DNA of 15,757 nucleotides from Bacteroidales bacterium (GTDB taxonomy: Bacteria; Bacteroidota; Bacteroidia; Bacteroidales; UBA932): assembly GCA_024689525.1 (NCBI GenBank), contig JAILDI010000199.1, forward strand, positions 1 to 15,757. Direction: 5' to 3'. Under the pieces are notes generated by a model. The model saw only the letters and a list, made by a program, of their open reading frames with translations. It made no database searches and was not told where the DNA came from. Numbering within the stretch: position 1 is the stretch's first letter; each line of letters starts with the position of its first letter. Position numbers and translations under genes: made by a program. Positions 7,773 through 14,878 of this stretch are shown here, one piece after another.

Positions 7773-9167
7773 TTATCTGCGACCACCGCCGCCGCCACCA
7801 CTGCTGTGGGAGCTTCCGCCGCCACCGCCGCCGGAATGACCGCCACCGCCGGAGTATCCGCCGCCGCCACGGGACGAACTGCCGCCCGAATGGCTGCTGC
7901 CACTACTGCGGGAACTGCCACCGGAATAGCTGCTGCCGCTGCTGCGGGAACTGCTGCCGGAGTAGCTGCCGGAAGAACGCACCGTGGAGCCGCCGCCGGA
8001 ATAACTGCGGGAACTGCCGCCCGACGAAGAAGAACTGCCACGATAGCTGGAACCGCGGGATGAGCCGCCTGCGCTGCGATAGTTGGAACTGCCGCCGGAA
8101 TAGCTGCTGCGGCCAGAAGTGCTGGAACCGCGGGAAGTGCTGCCGGTGTAACTGCGACCGGTGCTGCTGCCGGAGTAGCTGCTGCTGCGACCGGTTGTGC
8201 TTCCGCTGCGGGAAGAGCCGCCGGTGTAACTGCTACTGCGGCCTGTTGTGCCGGTGCCGGTACGGGAAAAACCGGTGCGGGTAGTTGTACCGCCAACCCT
8301 GCTGCTGGCAGTGCCGGAAGTAACCGAACCTGCGGCGCGGTTTACACGGGTCATACTTGAGCCGCTGCGGGTGCTGGTTGTGCCGGCCACGCGGTTTGAA
8401 CCGGTGGTTCCTGTTGCCGCGCGGGCAACACTGTTACGGCCCGCCGCAGGGGCGCCTGTTGACGTTGTTGCACCCTCTACCCTACCTCGGGGGATATTGG
8501 TGTTGGAATGGCCGGAGAAACTCTCCCCATAGCGGCCTCTCATCCAGTCGTGACCGGGTGCGAAGCGGCCGTGATAGCCATATCCGCGGTGGCCGTAGTA
8601 GCCGTGGTGGTGATAGCCATAGTAACCATAGTACGGACGATAATACCACGAATCATAGTACCACGGGTCGTAGTACCAGGAATCGTAATACCAGGGATCG
8701 TAATAGGCATACCACCTGTAGTAACGGTACGGACGGTAATAGTCGTACCAGTACGGGCGGAATCCGTAATAGCCGTAATAGCCGAACGAGTTGTAGTACC
8801 AGGGATCATAATAGCCGCTGTAGTAGCTGTTGAGATACCAGGGTGTGTACAGACGGGAATAGGAGTCCGTATACACATTTACAACTGTAGGCTGGGATTC
8901 CGTCCCTGCCTGAACCATTGCGGTTGAGCCAGCAGGAACGACTATGGTGTCGTTACCGCCGCCCAGTATATACACCGGGGATTCGTGGGTAAGTTCCACA
9001 AGCTGGTCCACCTCGTCCGTCCCGGGGGCGTCGGCAGGCCTCAAGGCAACGGGAGCGGCGTACACCGGATCCTGAAACCTTTGGGAGGTCACGGAAAAAC
9101 GGGCGCTGCTCCCGCACGATGCGGCCACGAGCAACGCTGCAAATAAGCAAGCTGTCTGCTTTTTCAT
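7773..9167 (-). CDS. Tyr-rich and Ser/Gly/Arg-rich low-complexity lipoprotein of unknown function
   Basis: I do not recognise this as a named family. The chosen start (9167) gives 464 residues and a clean lipoprotein signal, with AASC placing the lipidated Cys at 18. It has a perfect Shine-Dalgarno just upstream; a start 75 bp further upstream (9242) would bury both. Residues 19-106 look like a normal small domain with PVYILGGGNDTIVVPAGST. Residues 107-198 are extremely Tyr/Trp-rich, including four YYD(P/S)W pentads at 155-174 and the GYYGYHHHGYYGHRGYGYHG area. Residues 235-464 are almost only Ser, Gly, Thr, Arg and Tyr (GRSSSYSG-like units), ending in poly-Gly and RR, and should be disordered. 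There is no acidic patch after the Cys like the known Bacteroidota surface-export signal, so a periplasmic position is possible. It is probably co-transcribed with the FadL-type porin downstream. A structural, adhesive or scaffold role is conceivable but not shown. Confidence 0.8.
   Translation of the reverse strand: MKKQTACLFAALLVAASCGSSARFSVTSQRFQDPVYAAPVALRPADAPGTDEVDQLVELTHESPVYILGGGNDTIVVPAGSTAMVQAGTESQPTVVNVYTDSYSRLYTPWYLNSYYSGYYDPWYYNSFGYYGYYGFRPYWYDYYRPYRYYRWYAYYDPWYYDSWYYDPWYYDSWYYRPYYGYYGYHHHGYYGHRGYGYHGRFAPGHDWMRGRYGESFSGHSNTNIPRGRVEGATTSTGAPAAGRNSVARAATGTTGSNRVAGTTSTRSGSSMTRVNRAAGSVTSGTASSRVGGTTTRTGFSRTGTGTTGRSSSYTGGSSRSGSTTGRSSSYSGSSTGRSYTGSTSRGSSTSGRSSYSGGSSNYRSAGGSSRGSSYRGSSSSSGGSSRSYSGGGSTVRSSGSYSGSSSRSSGSSYSGGSSRSSGSSHSGGSSSRGGGGYSGGGGHSGGGGGGSSHSSGGGGGGRR
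7776..8240 (-). repeat. Degenerate Ser/Gly/Arg codon repeats
   Basis: The last 155 codons of the lipoprotein gene are an irregular repeat of Gly, Ser, Arg and Tyr codons (units such as SGRSSYSGGSS). Spacing varies from unit to unit, so this is a degenerate low-complexity tract rather than an exact tandem array. It creates long open frames on the other strand that are not real genes. Confidence 0.7.
8646..8705 (-). repeat. Four tandem 15-bp units coding YYD(P/S)W
   Basis: Codons 155-174 of the lipoprotein read YYDPW, YYDSW, YYDPW, YYDSW, so the DNA is a 15-bp tandem repeat that alternates as a 30-bp higher unit. Related single copies (YYDPW, YYNSF) occur at residues 119-128, consistent with growth by slippage or unequal exchange. 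Confidence 0.75.
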
Positions 9168-9170
9168 ATT

Positions 9171-9180
9171 CTCTCCTCCT
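9171..9180 (-). promoter_or_regulatory. Perfect Shine-Dalgarno sequence
   Basis: On the minus strand AGGAGGAGAG lies just before the ATG at 9167; the AGGAGG core leaves a 7-base gap. It decides the start of the lipoprotein gene. No other complete gene in the window has a comparable site, in line with the usual weak Shine-Dalgarno use in Bacteroidota. Confidence 0.75.
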
Positions 9181-9198
9181 ATTTCAATAATTTTTAAG

Positions 9199-9206
9199 TA
9201 TCTTTG
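9199..9206 (+). promoter_or_regulatory. Candidate -7 promoter element for proS
   Basis: TATCTTTG matches TAnnTTTG, in the divergent region 103 bp before the proS ATG. No TTTG is present at the -33 position. If used, it gives a leader of roughly 100 nt with two hairpins. For the leftward gene only a weak candidate is visible (a TTTG, about 20 bp, TAAATTGC arrangement on the minus strand in the A/T-rich stretch next to proS). Confidence 0.45.
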
Positions 9207-9269
9207 TGCCGGGAAACCCGGATTTACCGGCATTTCTAACAATTATCGTACCCGGTTTATATAAAACCG
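9207..9269. repeat. Two inverted repeats in the proS leader / divergent region
   Basis: TGCCGG (9207-9212) pairs with CCGGCA (9227-9232). An alternative hairpin CCGGG (9209-9213)/CCCGG (9217-9221) with an AAA loop uses the same left arm, so the two are mutually exclusive. A second element, CGGTTT (9253-9258)/AAACCG (9264-9269) around ATATA, follows. They may be leader RNA hairpins or protein-binding sites; no U-run follows, so they are not ordinary terminators. Confidence 0.4.
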
Positions 9270-9309
9270 ATGCAATTTAACGACTAATACGCAAAAAAAC
9301 AAAAAAGAT

Positions 9310-10788
9310 ATGGCAAAAGAGGTAACCAGTCGCTCCGACAACTACTCCCAGTGGTACAACGACCTTGTTGTAAAGGCAGACCTTGCGGAGCAGTCGGCAG
9401 TGCGCGGATGTATGGTGATAAAGCCCTATGGATACGCGATTTGGGAGAAGATGCAGCACATCCTGGACGGTATGTTCAAGGAAACCGGCGTGAAGAACGC
9501 CTATTTCCCCCTGTTCATCCCCAAATCCTTCCTCAGCCGCGAGGCGGAGCACGTGGAAGGCTTCGCAAAGGAGTGTGCAGTGGTTACCCACCACCGCCTG
9601 ATGACCAATCCCAACGGCCCCGGCGTGGTTGTAGACCCCAGCGCAAAGCTTGAAGAGGAGCTTGTGGTGCGTCCCACTTCCGAAACCATTATCTGGAACA
9701 CATACAAGAACTGGATCCACTCCTGGAGGGATCTTCCCGTGCTTTGCAACCAGTGGTGCAACGTGGTGCGCTGGGAAATGCGCACACGCCTGTTCCTGAG
9801 AACGGCGGAATTCCTGTGGCAGGAAGGCCACACGGCCCACGCCACCGCGGAGGAAGCATACCAGGAGGCGGAGCGTATGGTGAACGTATACGCAAAGTTC
9901 GCCCGCGAGGTTATGGCTCTGCCCGTAGTCGTCGGACACAAGAGCCCCGGCGAGCGTTTTGCCGGCGCGCTTGACACCCTCACCATCGAGGCTTTGATGC
10001 AGGACGGCAAGGCCTTGCAGGCAGGTACGTCGCACTTCCTGGGCCAGAACTTCGCCAAGAGTTTCGACGTCCAGTTCACCAACAAGGAAGGCAAGCTGGA
10101 CTATGTGTGGGCATCATCCTGGGGCGTATCGACCCGTCTTATGGGCGCGCTCATCATGGCCCACGGCGACGACAACGGTCTTGTCCTGCCCCCGGCGCTG
10201 GCACCCATCCAGGTGGTGATGGTTCCAATTTACAAGAGCGAGGAGGAACGAAATGCCGTCCTGGATAAGATGTACGCCCTGAAGAAGAACCTGGAGGCCG
10301 GGGGCCATACGGTGGAAGTGGACGACAGGGACACCCTGCGCCCGGGATTCAAGTTCGCGGAGTGGGAGCTCAAGGGCGTTCCCGTGCGCCTGGCCATGGG
10401 CCCTCGCGACATCGCCAACGGTACGGTGGAAGTTGCCCGCAGGGATACTCTGGAGAAGATTTCCGAACCGCTGGAAGGCCTGGAGGACCGCATCATCGGC
10501 CTTCTGGACGACATTCAGAAGAATATCTACGAAAAGGCATTCGCCTTCCGCGAGAGCCAGATCCGCAAGGTGGACAGCTGGGACGAGTTCAAGGTGGAAA
10601 TCGAGAAGGGCGGCCTTCTGCTCTGCCACTGGGACGGCACCGCTGAGACCGAGGCCCGCATCCAGGAAGAGACAAAGGCAACCATCCGCTGCATCCCCGT
10701 GGACACGTTCGTGTGTATGGAGGAAGGAAAGTGCGTCTATTCCGGCAAGCCTTCGCACCAGAGAGTTATTTTTGCAAGATCATATTAA
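9310..10788 (+). CDS. proS: Prolyl-tRNA synthetase (eukaryote/archaeal-like, no editing insertion)
   Basis: 492-residue class II aminoacyl-tRNA synthetase that charges tRNA-Pro. Signatures include [33 protein letters not shown] (121-126), motif 2 around [16 protein letters not shown] (Arg164, Glu167) and motif 3 in [17 protein letters not shown] (279-295), followed by the anticodon-binding domain and a C-terminal extension ending in ARSY. The large editing insertion of the long bacterial ProS is absent, and the short form with a C-terminal Tyr is the one typical of Bacteroidota, archaea and eukaryotes. The ATG at 9310 follows an A-rich stretch that probably serves as the ribosome-binding region. 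It heads a same-strand run with DUF3078, tilS and lpxD, separated from DUF3078 by only 12 bp. Confidence 0.97.
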   Translation: MAKEVTSRSDNYSQWYNDLVVKADLAEQSAVRGCMVIKPYGYAIWEKMQHILDGMFKETGVKNAYFPLFIPKSFLSREAEHVEGFAKECAVVTHHRLMTNPNGPGVVVDPSAKLEEELVVRPTSETIIWNTYKNWIHSWRDLPVLCNQWCNVVRWEMRTRLFLRTAEFLWQEGHTAHATAEEAYQEAERMVNVYAKFAREVMALPVVVGHKSPGERFAGALDTLTIEALMQDGKALQAGTSHFLGQNFAKSFDVQFTNKEGKLDYVWASSWGVSTRLMGALIMAHGDDNGLVLPPALAPIQVVMVPIYKSEEERNAVLDKMYALKKNLEAGGHTVEVDDRDTLRPGFKFAEWELKGVPVRLAMGPRDIANGTVEVARRDTLEKISEPLEGLEDRIIGLLDDIQKNIYEKAFAFRESQIRKVDSWDEFKVEIEKGGLLLCHWDGTAETEARIQEETKATIRCIPVDTFVCMEEGKCVYSGKPSHQRVIFARSY

Positions 10789-10800
10789 TAATACGGAATA

Positions 10801-11823
10801 ATGAAAAAACTGTTCTTACTCATAGCAGCGCTGGGTTTTGCGGCAGCCGCATACGCCCAGGAGCCTACCACCACCGAAGTTGCGGAGGAAGCCGCAGCCG
10901 TCCTTGAAGAAGGCGAGGAAGCCCCCGCACCGGAGCCCAAGCCCACTTACTGGACCCTGTCGCTCCAGAACAACATCAACTTCGGACAGACCTATCTTTC
11001 GCAGTGGGCGGCCGGCGGTTACAACAACTACACCCTGGCAGCAGGAGTGGACGCCAGCGCCAACTACGCCAAGGACAAGATGATCTGGAACAACCGTCTG
11101 CAGATGGACTACGGTTTCCTGTATTCGGCCGACAAACCAATCCTCCAGAAGAACAAGGACCGCATCTACCTGGAATCCAAGTGGGGCCTTGAGACTCCCA
11201 TCCAGCACTTGAGCTATTCCGCAAACTTCGACTTCCGCACCCAGTTCGACAACAATTTCGCGTACGGGACTCCCAATGTGGCGACCGGCGAGCCCACAAA
11301 GGCCGACTGGCTGGGCGCAAGGACGCTCAAGTCGGGCCTGTTCTCCCCCGCCTACATCAATCTGGGTCTCGGTCTCCTGTGGACTCCCAAGCCCTGGTTC
11401 TCGCTGAACGTAGCGCCCCTCACCGGCGGCGTTGTTATCGTTAGCGAGCCCACTCTCAGGGACACCTACACAATGCCTGTGGTTGACGATACCGCAGATC
11501 CGAAGGTTTACAAGCCCGTGCGCTATGAATTCGGTGCCCAGATCAAGGCCGACGCCAATTTCGTGGTGAACGAGAATCTCTCCTACACCACCCAGCTCGC
11601 CCTGTTCTACAACTACCTCACTCCCAAGGTGGAGCCCCGTATCAACTGGGACAACAAGGTGTTCTGGAAGATGGCCAAGTACTTCGCACTCACCGTTTCC
11701 ACGAACCTTATCTATGATCCTCTGGTGAAACTGGAGAAGAAGGACGGAACCACCGGAAAGGGCATCCAGTTCCGTGAGTTCATGGAGTTCGGCTTCACCT
11801 ACACCATCGCAGGGAAGAAGTAA
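10801..11823 (+). CDS. DUF3078 family probable outer-membrane protein
   Basis: 340 residues with a signal peptide (residues 1-19, AYA then Gln20) and a short acidic Glu/Ala/Pro linker (about 21-47). A barrel-like domain with the DUF3078 pattern follows: SQWAAGGYNNYTLAAGVDASANYAKDK (QWAAGG signature), MIWNNRLQMDYG, KNKDRIYLESKWGLE and SANFDFRTQFDNNF. Such proteins are widespread in Bacteroidota and have no established function; the alternating aromatic strands suggest a beta-barrel or another beta-rich envelope protein. Its TAA shares one base with the tilS ATG (TAATG). A TATTTTTG -7-like match at 10767-10774, inside the end of proS and 26 bp upstream of the ATG, might add transcription but has no -33 box. 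Family call is confident; the location is inferred from the signal peptide. Confidence 0.85.
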   Translation: MKKLFLLIAALGFAAAAYAQEPTTTEVAEEAAAVLEEGEEAPAPEPKPTYWTLSLQNNINFGQTYLSQWAAGGYNNYTLAAGVDASANYAKDKMIWNNRLQMDYGFLYSADKPILQKNKDRIYLESKWGLETPIQHLSYSANFDFRTQFDNNFAYGTPNVATGEPTKADWLGARTLKSGLFSPAYINLGLGLLWTPKPWFSLNVAPLTGGVVIVSEPTLRDTYTMPVVDDTADPKVYKPVRYEFGAQIKADANFVVNENLSYTTQLALFYNYLTPKVEPRINWDNKVFWKMAKYFALTVSTNLIYDPLVKLEKKDGTTGKGIQFREFMEFGFTYTIAGKK

Positions 11824-12920
11824 TGAACCTTGTTGCAGTAAGCGGAGGCATCGATTCGATGTGCCTCATGGAAAAGGTCCGTCTCGGCGAAGGCGGGCCT
11901 TTTGCGGCCGCTCACTGCAATTTCCGCCTCCGCGGGGAGGAGAGCGACCTGGACGAAGCTCTGGTGCGCGACTATTGCTCCCGCTATGGCATCACACTGC
12001 ACGTAAAGGCCTTTGACACACAGTCATATGCCGATGAAAAGGGCATCAGCATCGAGATGGCGGCGCGGGAGCTCCGCTACCGCTGGTTCGGGGAACTGTG
12101 CACGGAGCACGGGTACGATGCCGTGCTTGTGGCCCACAACGCTCAGGACAACGCGGAAACGCTGATTCTGAACCTGCTGCGCGGAACCGGGCCCAAAGGC
12201 ATCGTGGGAATGAAGGCCGATGGCTTCCTCCCCGTACCCGAATACGCCCATATCCCCCTCCGCAGGCCCCTGCTGGGCATTACCCGCGAGGAGATCATGG
12301 ATTTCGCCAAGGAGCATTCCCTCCCCTGGCGCGAAGACAGCACCAACTGCGAGAACGGCTACAAACGCAACAAAATCCGCAACCTGGTGTTCCCCGTCTT
12401 CCGCGAAATCAACCCCTCCTTCGTCCGCACCCTGAACCGCGATATGGCCCGCTTCCGCGATGTATGGGAAGGAGACAAAAGTTTTTCGTCAGCGGAGTCG
12501 GACAAAACTTTTTCGACATTTTCCGGAGAAAAAGTTTTAGTCCGCGGAGCCAGAAAAACTTTTGTCCCGATTTTATCGGAATATATTATTAAGGAAGAGC
12601 CCTGGTGCAATACGAACGAGGTTAAGCAGGATCCCGGACATTTAATCCTGGATGCGTGCAAGATTGAGGCGGTGCCGGAGTTTAGTTACTGGAAGGAGGG
12701 CGACTGGATAAGGCCGCTGGGCGCTCCGGGGAAGAAGAAACTGCAGGACTGGTTCACCGACCATCATGTGCCGGTGGAGTTCAAGCATCTGATTCCTCTG
12801 GTGAGAGACCCGGAGGACGAGTCGCACATCCTGGCCATCGCGGGATGCTGCATCGACAAGAAAGTAAAGGTGGGCCCTGCCACAACTAAGATTTACAGGA
12901 TAGACCCGATAGAAGAGTAA
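11823..12920 (+). CDS. tilS: tRNA(Ile)-lysidine synthase TilS, compact form with an in-frame repeat insert
   Basis: Modifies C34 of the CAU-anticodon tRNA-Ile to lysidine with ATP and lysine, so that it reads AUA. Signatures are the PP-loop SGGIDS (7-12), [61 protein letters not shown] and RNKIR. The C-terminal domain is seen in [22 protein letters not shown]. At 365 residues it is short against the usual bacterial length of about 430. The start is firm: upstream in frame there is no start codon before a stop at 11775, so the helix that normally precedes the P-loop is missing. Between the N-terminal domain (ending near 216) and the C-terminal domain (from about 286) only some 70 residues remain, and residues 217-249 are coded by an AT-rich palindromic repeat cluster. 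The P-loop and tRNA-facing motifs look intact, so it is probably active. Confidence 0.93.
   Translation: MNLVAVSGGIDSMCLMEKVRLGEGGPFAAAHCNFRLRGEESDLDEALVRDYCSRYGITLHVKAFDTQSYADEKGISIEMAARELRYRWFGELCTEHGYDAVLVAHNAQDNAETLILNLLRGTGPKGIVGMKADGFLPVPEYAHIPLRRPLLGITREEIMDFAKEHSLPWREDSTNCENGYKRNKIRNLVFPVFREINPSFVRTLNRDMARFRDVWEGDKSFSSAESDKTFSTFSGEKVLVRGARKTFVPILSEYIIKEEPWCNTNEVKQDPGHLILDACKIEAVPEFSYWKEGDWIRPLGAPGKKKLQDWFTDHHVPVEFKHLIPLVRDPEDESHILAIAGCCIDKKVKVGPATTKIYRIDPIEE
12471..12568 (+). repeat. Nested palindrome of four GGAG...AAAA(G/C)TTTT units inside tilS
   Basis: Four units begin with GGAG at 12471, 12494, 12525 and 12546, each containing AAAAGTTTT or AAAACTTTT. The outer units form a perfect 14-bp inverted repeat: GACAAAAGTTTTTC (12474-12487) with GAAAAACTTTTGTC (12553-12566). 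The inner pair GGACAAAACTTTTTC (12500-12514) and GAAAAAGTTTTAGTCC (12528-12543) is an inverted repeat apart from one extra base, with a 13-nt loop. The tract is much more AT-rich than the flanking gene. In all four units the core is read in the same frame as Lys-(Ser/Thr/Val)-(Phe/Leu)-(Ser/Val). Confidence 0.85.
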
Positions 12921-12921
12921 T

Positions 12922-13911
12922 ATGGAATTAAGCGCTAAACAGCTCGCACAGATACTGCGCGGCACCGTGGACGGCGACGAGAACGCCGTGGCTACCAAAT
13001 TCGCAAAGATCGAGCACGGCAAGCCCGGGAGCATAAGCTTTTTTGCCAATCCCAAATACGAGGAATATGTATACACCAGCAAGGCAAGCATCCTGCTGGT
13101 GAACAAGGATTTCCAGCCCAGGGAGGCCGTCACGCCCACTATGGTGAGGGTCGATAATGCCTATGCCGCAGTGGCCGAGTTGCTCAAATATGTATCTGAC
13201 CATAAGAAGAAGGCGCGCCGCCGTCGCAGTCTGAGGGCCCGCTGGTTCCTTTCCACGAAGTTCGGGAAGAGGGTCAATCTTGGCGATTTCTCTTATGTGG
13301 GACGGCATACTATCGTGGGCGACGACACTGTGATTTACGAGAACGTATACATCGGCGACGACTGTAAAATCGGCAAAAAATGCATCATCTATCCCGGCGT
13401 TCGCATCTATCCGGGGATGGTTATCGGGGACAACGTGATCCTGCACGCAGGCTGCGTCATCGGCTCGGACGGGTTCGGAAATGTGCCCAAGGAGGACGGA
13501 ACGTGGGAGAAGATCGAGCATATGGGGAACGTCGTCATCGGCAATAATGTGGAGATCGGGGCGAACTGCACCATCGACAAGGCCCAGATGGAGTCTACCA
13601 TCATCGGCAACGGGGTGAAACTGGACAACCTCTGCCATATCGCACACAACGTCGTTATCGGAGACAATACGGTGATGGCTGCGATGTGCGGGGTGGCCGG
13701 GTCTACCGTCATCGGCAAGAACTGCATCTTCGGAGGACAGGTTGGAATTGCCGGCCATGTTACCATTGCCGATCACACCACGGTGGGGGCCCAGTGCGGC
13801 ATCATCGGCAATATAAAAAAGGAAGGACAGGTACTTCTTGGTTCGCCTTCAATGCCTATCAAACAATACATGAGGGCATACGCAAAATTCAAGATGAGCG
13901 GGGCTGAGTAA
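12922..13911 (+). CDS. lpxD: UDP-3-O-acylglucosamine N-acyltransferase LpxD
   Basis: 329-residue cytoplasmic enzyme for the third step of lipid A synthesis: transfer of a 3-hydroxyacyl chain from acyl carrier protein to the 2-amino group of UDP-3-O-acyl-glucosamine. Residues 1-90 form the small uridine-binding domain ([33 protein letters not shown]). From about 112 on there is a left-handed beta-helix of hexapeptide repeats ([17 protein letters not shown]), including GSDGFG and [17 protein letters not shown], whose His242 matches the catalytic histidine of E. coli LpxD. The end, [17 protein letters not shown], is typical for Bacteroidota. A basic patch at 95-102 (KKKARRRR) joins the two domains and is stronger than I would expect. 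The start is one base after the tilS stop, so it is probably expressed with tilS. Confidence 0.94.
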   Translation: MELSAKQLAQILRGTVDGDENAVATKFAKIEHGKPGSISFFANPKYEEYVYTSKASILLVNKDFQPREAVTPTMVRVDNAYAAVAELLKYVSDHKKKARRRRSLRARWFLSTKFGKRVNLGDFSYVGRHTIVGDDTVIYENVYIGDDCKIGKKCIIYPGVRIYPGMVIGDNVILHAGCVIGSDGFGNVPKEDGTWEKIEHMGNVVIGNNVEIGANCTIDKAQMESTIIGNGVKLDNLCHIAHNVVIGDNTVMAAMCGVAGSTVIGKNCIFGGQVGIAGHVTIADHTTVGAQCGIIGNIKKEGQVLLGSPSMPIKQYMRAYAKFKMSGAE

Positions 13912-13912
13912 G

Positions 13913-13944
13913 TTTGGCGAGTTCGATTTTAATCACTATCTTTG
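13913..13944 (+). promoter_or_regulatory. Consensus promoter for lpxC-lpxA
   Basis: TTTG at 13913-13916, a 20-bp spacer and TATCTTTG at 13937-13944 match the Bacteroidota consensus fully; the lpxC ATG is 25 bp downstream. It begins just after the lpxD stop (13909-13911), so lpxC, lpxA and the following gene can be transcribed apart from the proS-lpxD run. Confidence 0.8.
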
Positions 13945-13969
13945 CGCACTTTTTGAAAACGCACTGCGA

Positions 13970-14878
13970 ATGCACGCAACCCAGCATACACTGAAGAAAG
14001 CTTATTATTTTTCCGGAAAAGGACTTCATACAGGTACTTACGCTCATCTTAAGCTAATGCCCGCTCCTGCGGACCACGGTATCGTGTTCCGTCGCAAGGA
14101 CCTTCGCAGCAAGCCCCTCATCGAGGCAATCGCGGAAAATGTCACCAACACCGCCCGCAGCACCACCATTTCGCACGACGAGGCCGTGGTTGTTACCATC
14201 GAGCATATAATGTCGGCCCTCACCGGTCTGGGCGTGGACAATGCCCTCATCGAAATGGACAACATCGAGGTGCCCATTCTGGACGGCAGTGCAAAGCCTT
14301 ATATCGACGCTATTCTCAAGGACGGAACCCTGGACCAGGGCGTGCCGCGGAAATATATCGACATACCCCACTCGCTGGAAATCAAGGACAAGAGGACGGG
14401 CTCCTGGATAAGGATCGAGCCGGCAAAGGCTCCTTCGATGGACCTTACCGTGGACTTCAATTCCAAGATCCTGGGCATCCAGAAGGCACATTGGGACGAG
14501 AATTGCGACTATGCGCACGAGATTGGCGTATGCCGCACTTTCGTGTTCTTCCACGAAATCGAGTACCTGTTCCGCAACAATCTTATCAAGGGCGGCGACG
14601 TGGACAATGCCATCGTAATTGTGGAGAATCCTGTGACTCCGGACCAGCTGGAATCCCTTTCCATGCTGTTCAACATGCCGGGGCTAAGCATCACGGAAGA
14701 AGGCTACCTGAATAACCTCCAGCTGCACTTCCCGGATGAATGCGGGCGTCACAAAATGCTGGACCTCATTGGCGACATGCGTCTAGCCGGAGGCTACCTC
14801 AACGCAAAGATTACGGCCTACAAACCGGGCCATACGATTAATACCAAGGCTGCAAAAGCCCTCAGAGCACTGTTATGA
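13970..14878 (+). CDS. lpxC: UDP-3-O-acyl-N-acetylglucosamine deacetylase LpxC (not fused to FabZ)
   Basis: Zinc deacetylase for the committed step of lipid A synthesis. Metal ligands and catalytic residues are visible: TIEHIMSAL (Glu78, His79), RHKMLDLIGD (His261, Asp265) and KPGHTIN (His288), plus the early SGKGLHTG and the LDGSA block. At 302 residues it matches the single-domain enzyme of Proteobacteria. In well-known Bacteroidales (Bacteroides, Porphyromonas, Prevotella) lpxC is fused to fabZ in one protein of about 460 residues at this same position; here the protein stops right after the LpxC fold (TKAAKALRALL) and no FabZ remnant follows. The stop overlaps the lpxA start as ATGA, which suggests coupled translation. 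It has its own consensus promoter. Confidence 0.96.
   Translation: MHATQHTLKKAYYFSGKGLHTGTYAHLKLMPAPADHGIVFRRKDLRSKPLIEAIAENVTNTARSTTISHDEAVVVTIEHIMSALTGLGVDNALIEMDNIEVPILDGSAKPYIDAILKDGTLDQGVPRKYIDIPHSLEIKDKRTGSWIRIEPAKAPSMDLTVDFNSKILGIQKAHWDENCDYAHEIGVCRTFVFFHEIEYLFRNNLIKGGDVDNAIVIVENPVTPDQLESLSMLFNMPGLSITEEGYLNNLQLHFPDECGRHKMLDLIGDMRLAGGYLNAKITAYKPGHTINTKAAKALRALL

Noticed and set aside
7610..8284. Cys/Arg-rich plus-strand frame (and an Ala/Pro-rich one on the minus strand, 7763-8296)
   Set aside because: Both are alternative readings of the Ser/Gly/Arg repeat tract; their odd composition comes from the repeat codons.
9168..9242. Upstream start at 9242 for the low-complexity lipoprotein (25 extra residues)
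   Set aside because: It would put a hydrophilic extension before a good lipoprotein signal and place the perfect Shine-Dalgarno inside the gene; 9167 is the better start.
10767..10774. TATTTTTG -7-like match inside the end of proS
   Set aside because: No -33 TTTG at the right distance and it lies in conserved codons (VIFAR), so it is not listed as a promoter, although weak activity for the DUF3078 gene is possible.
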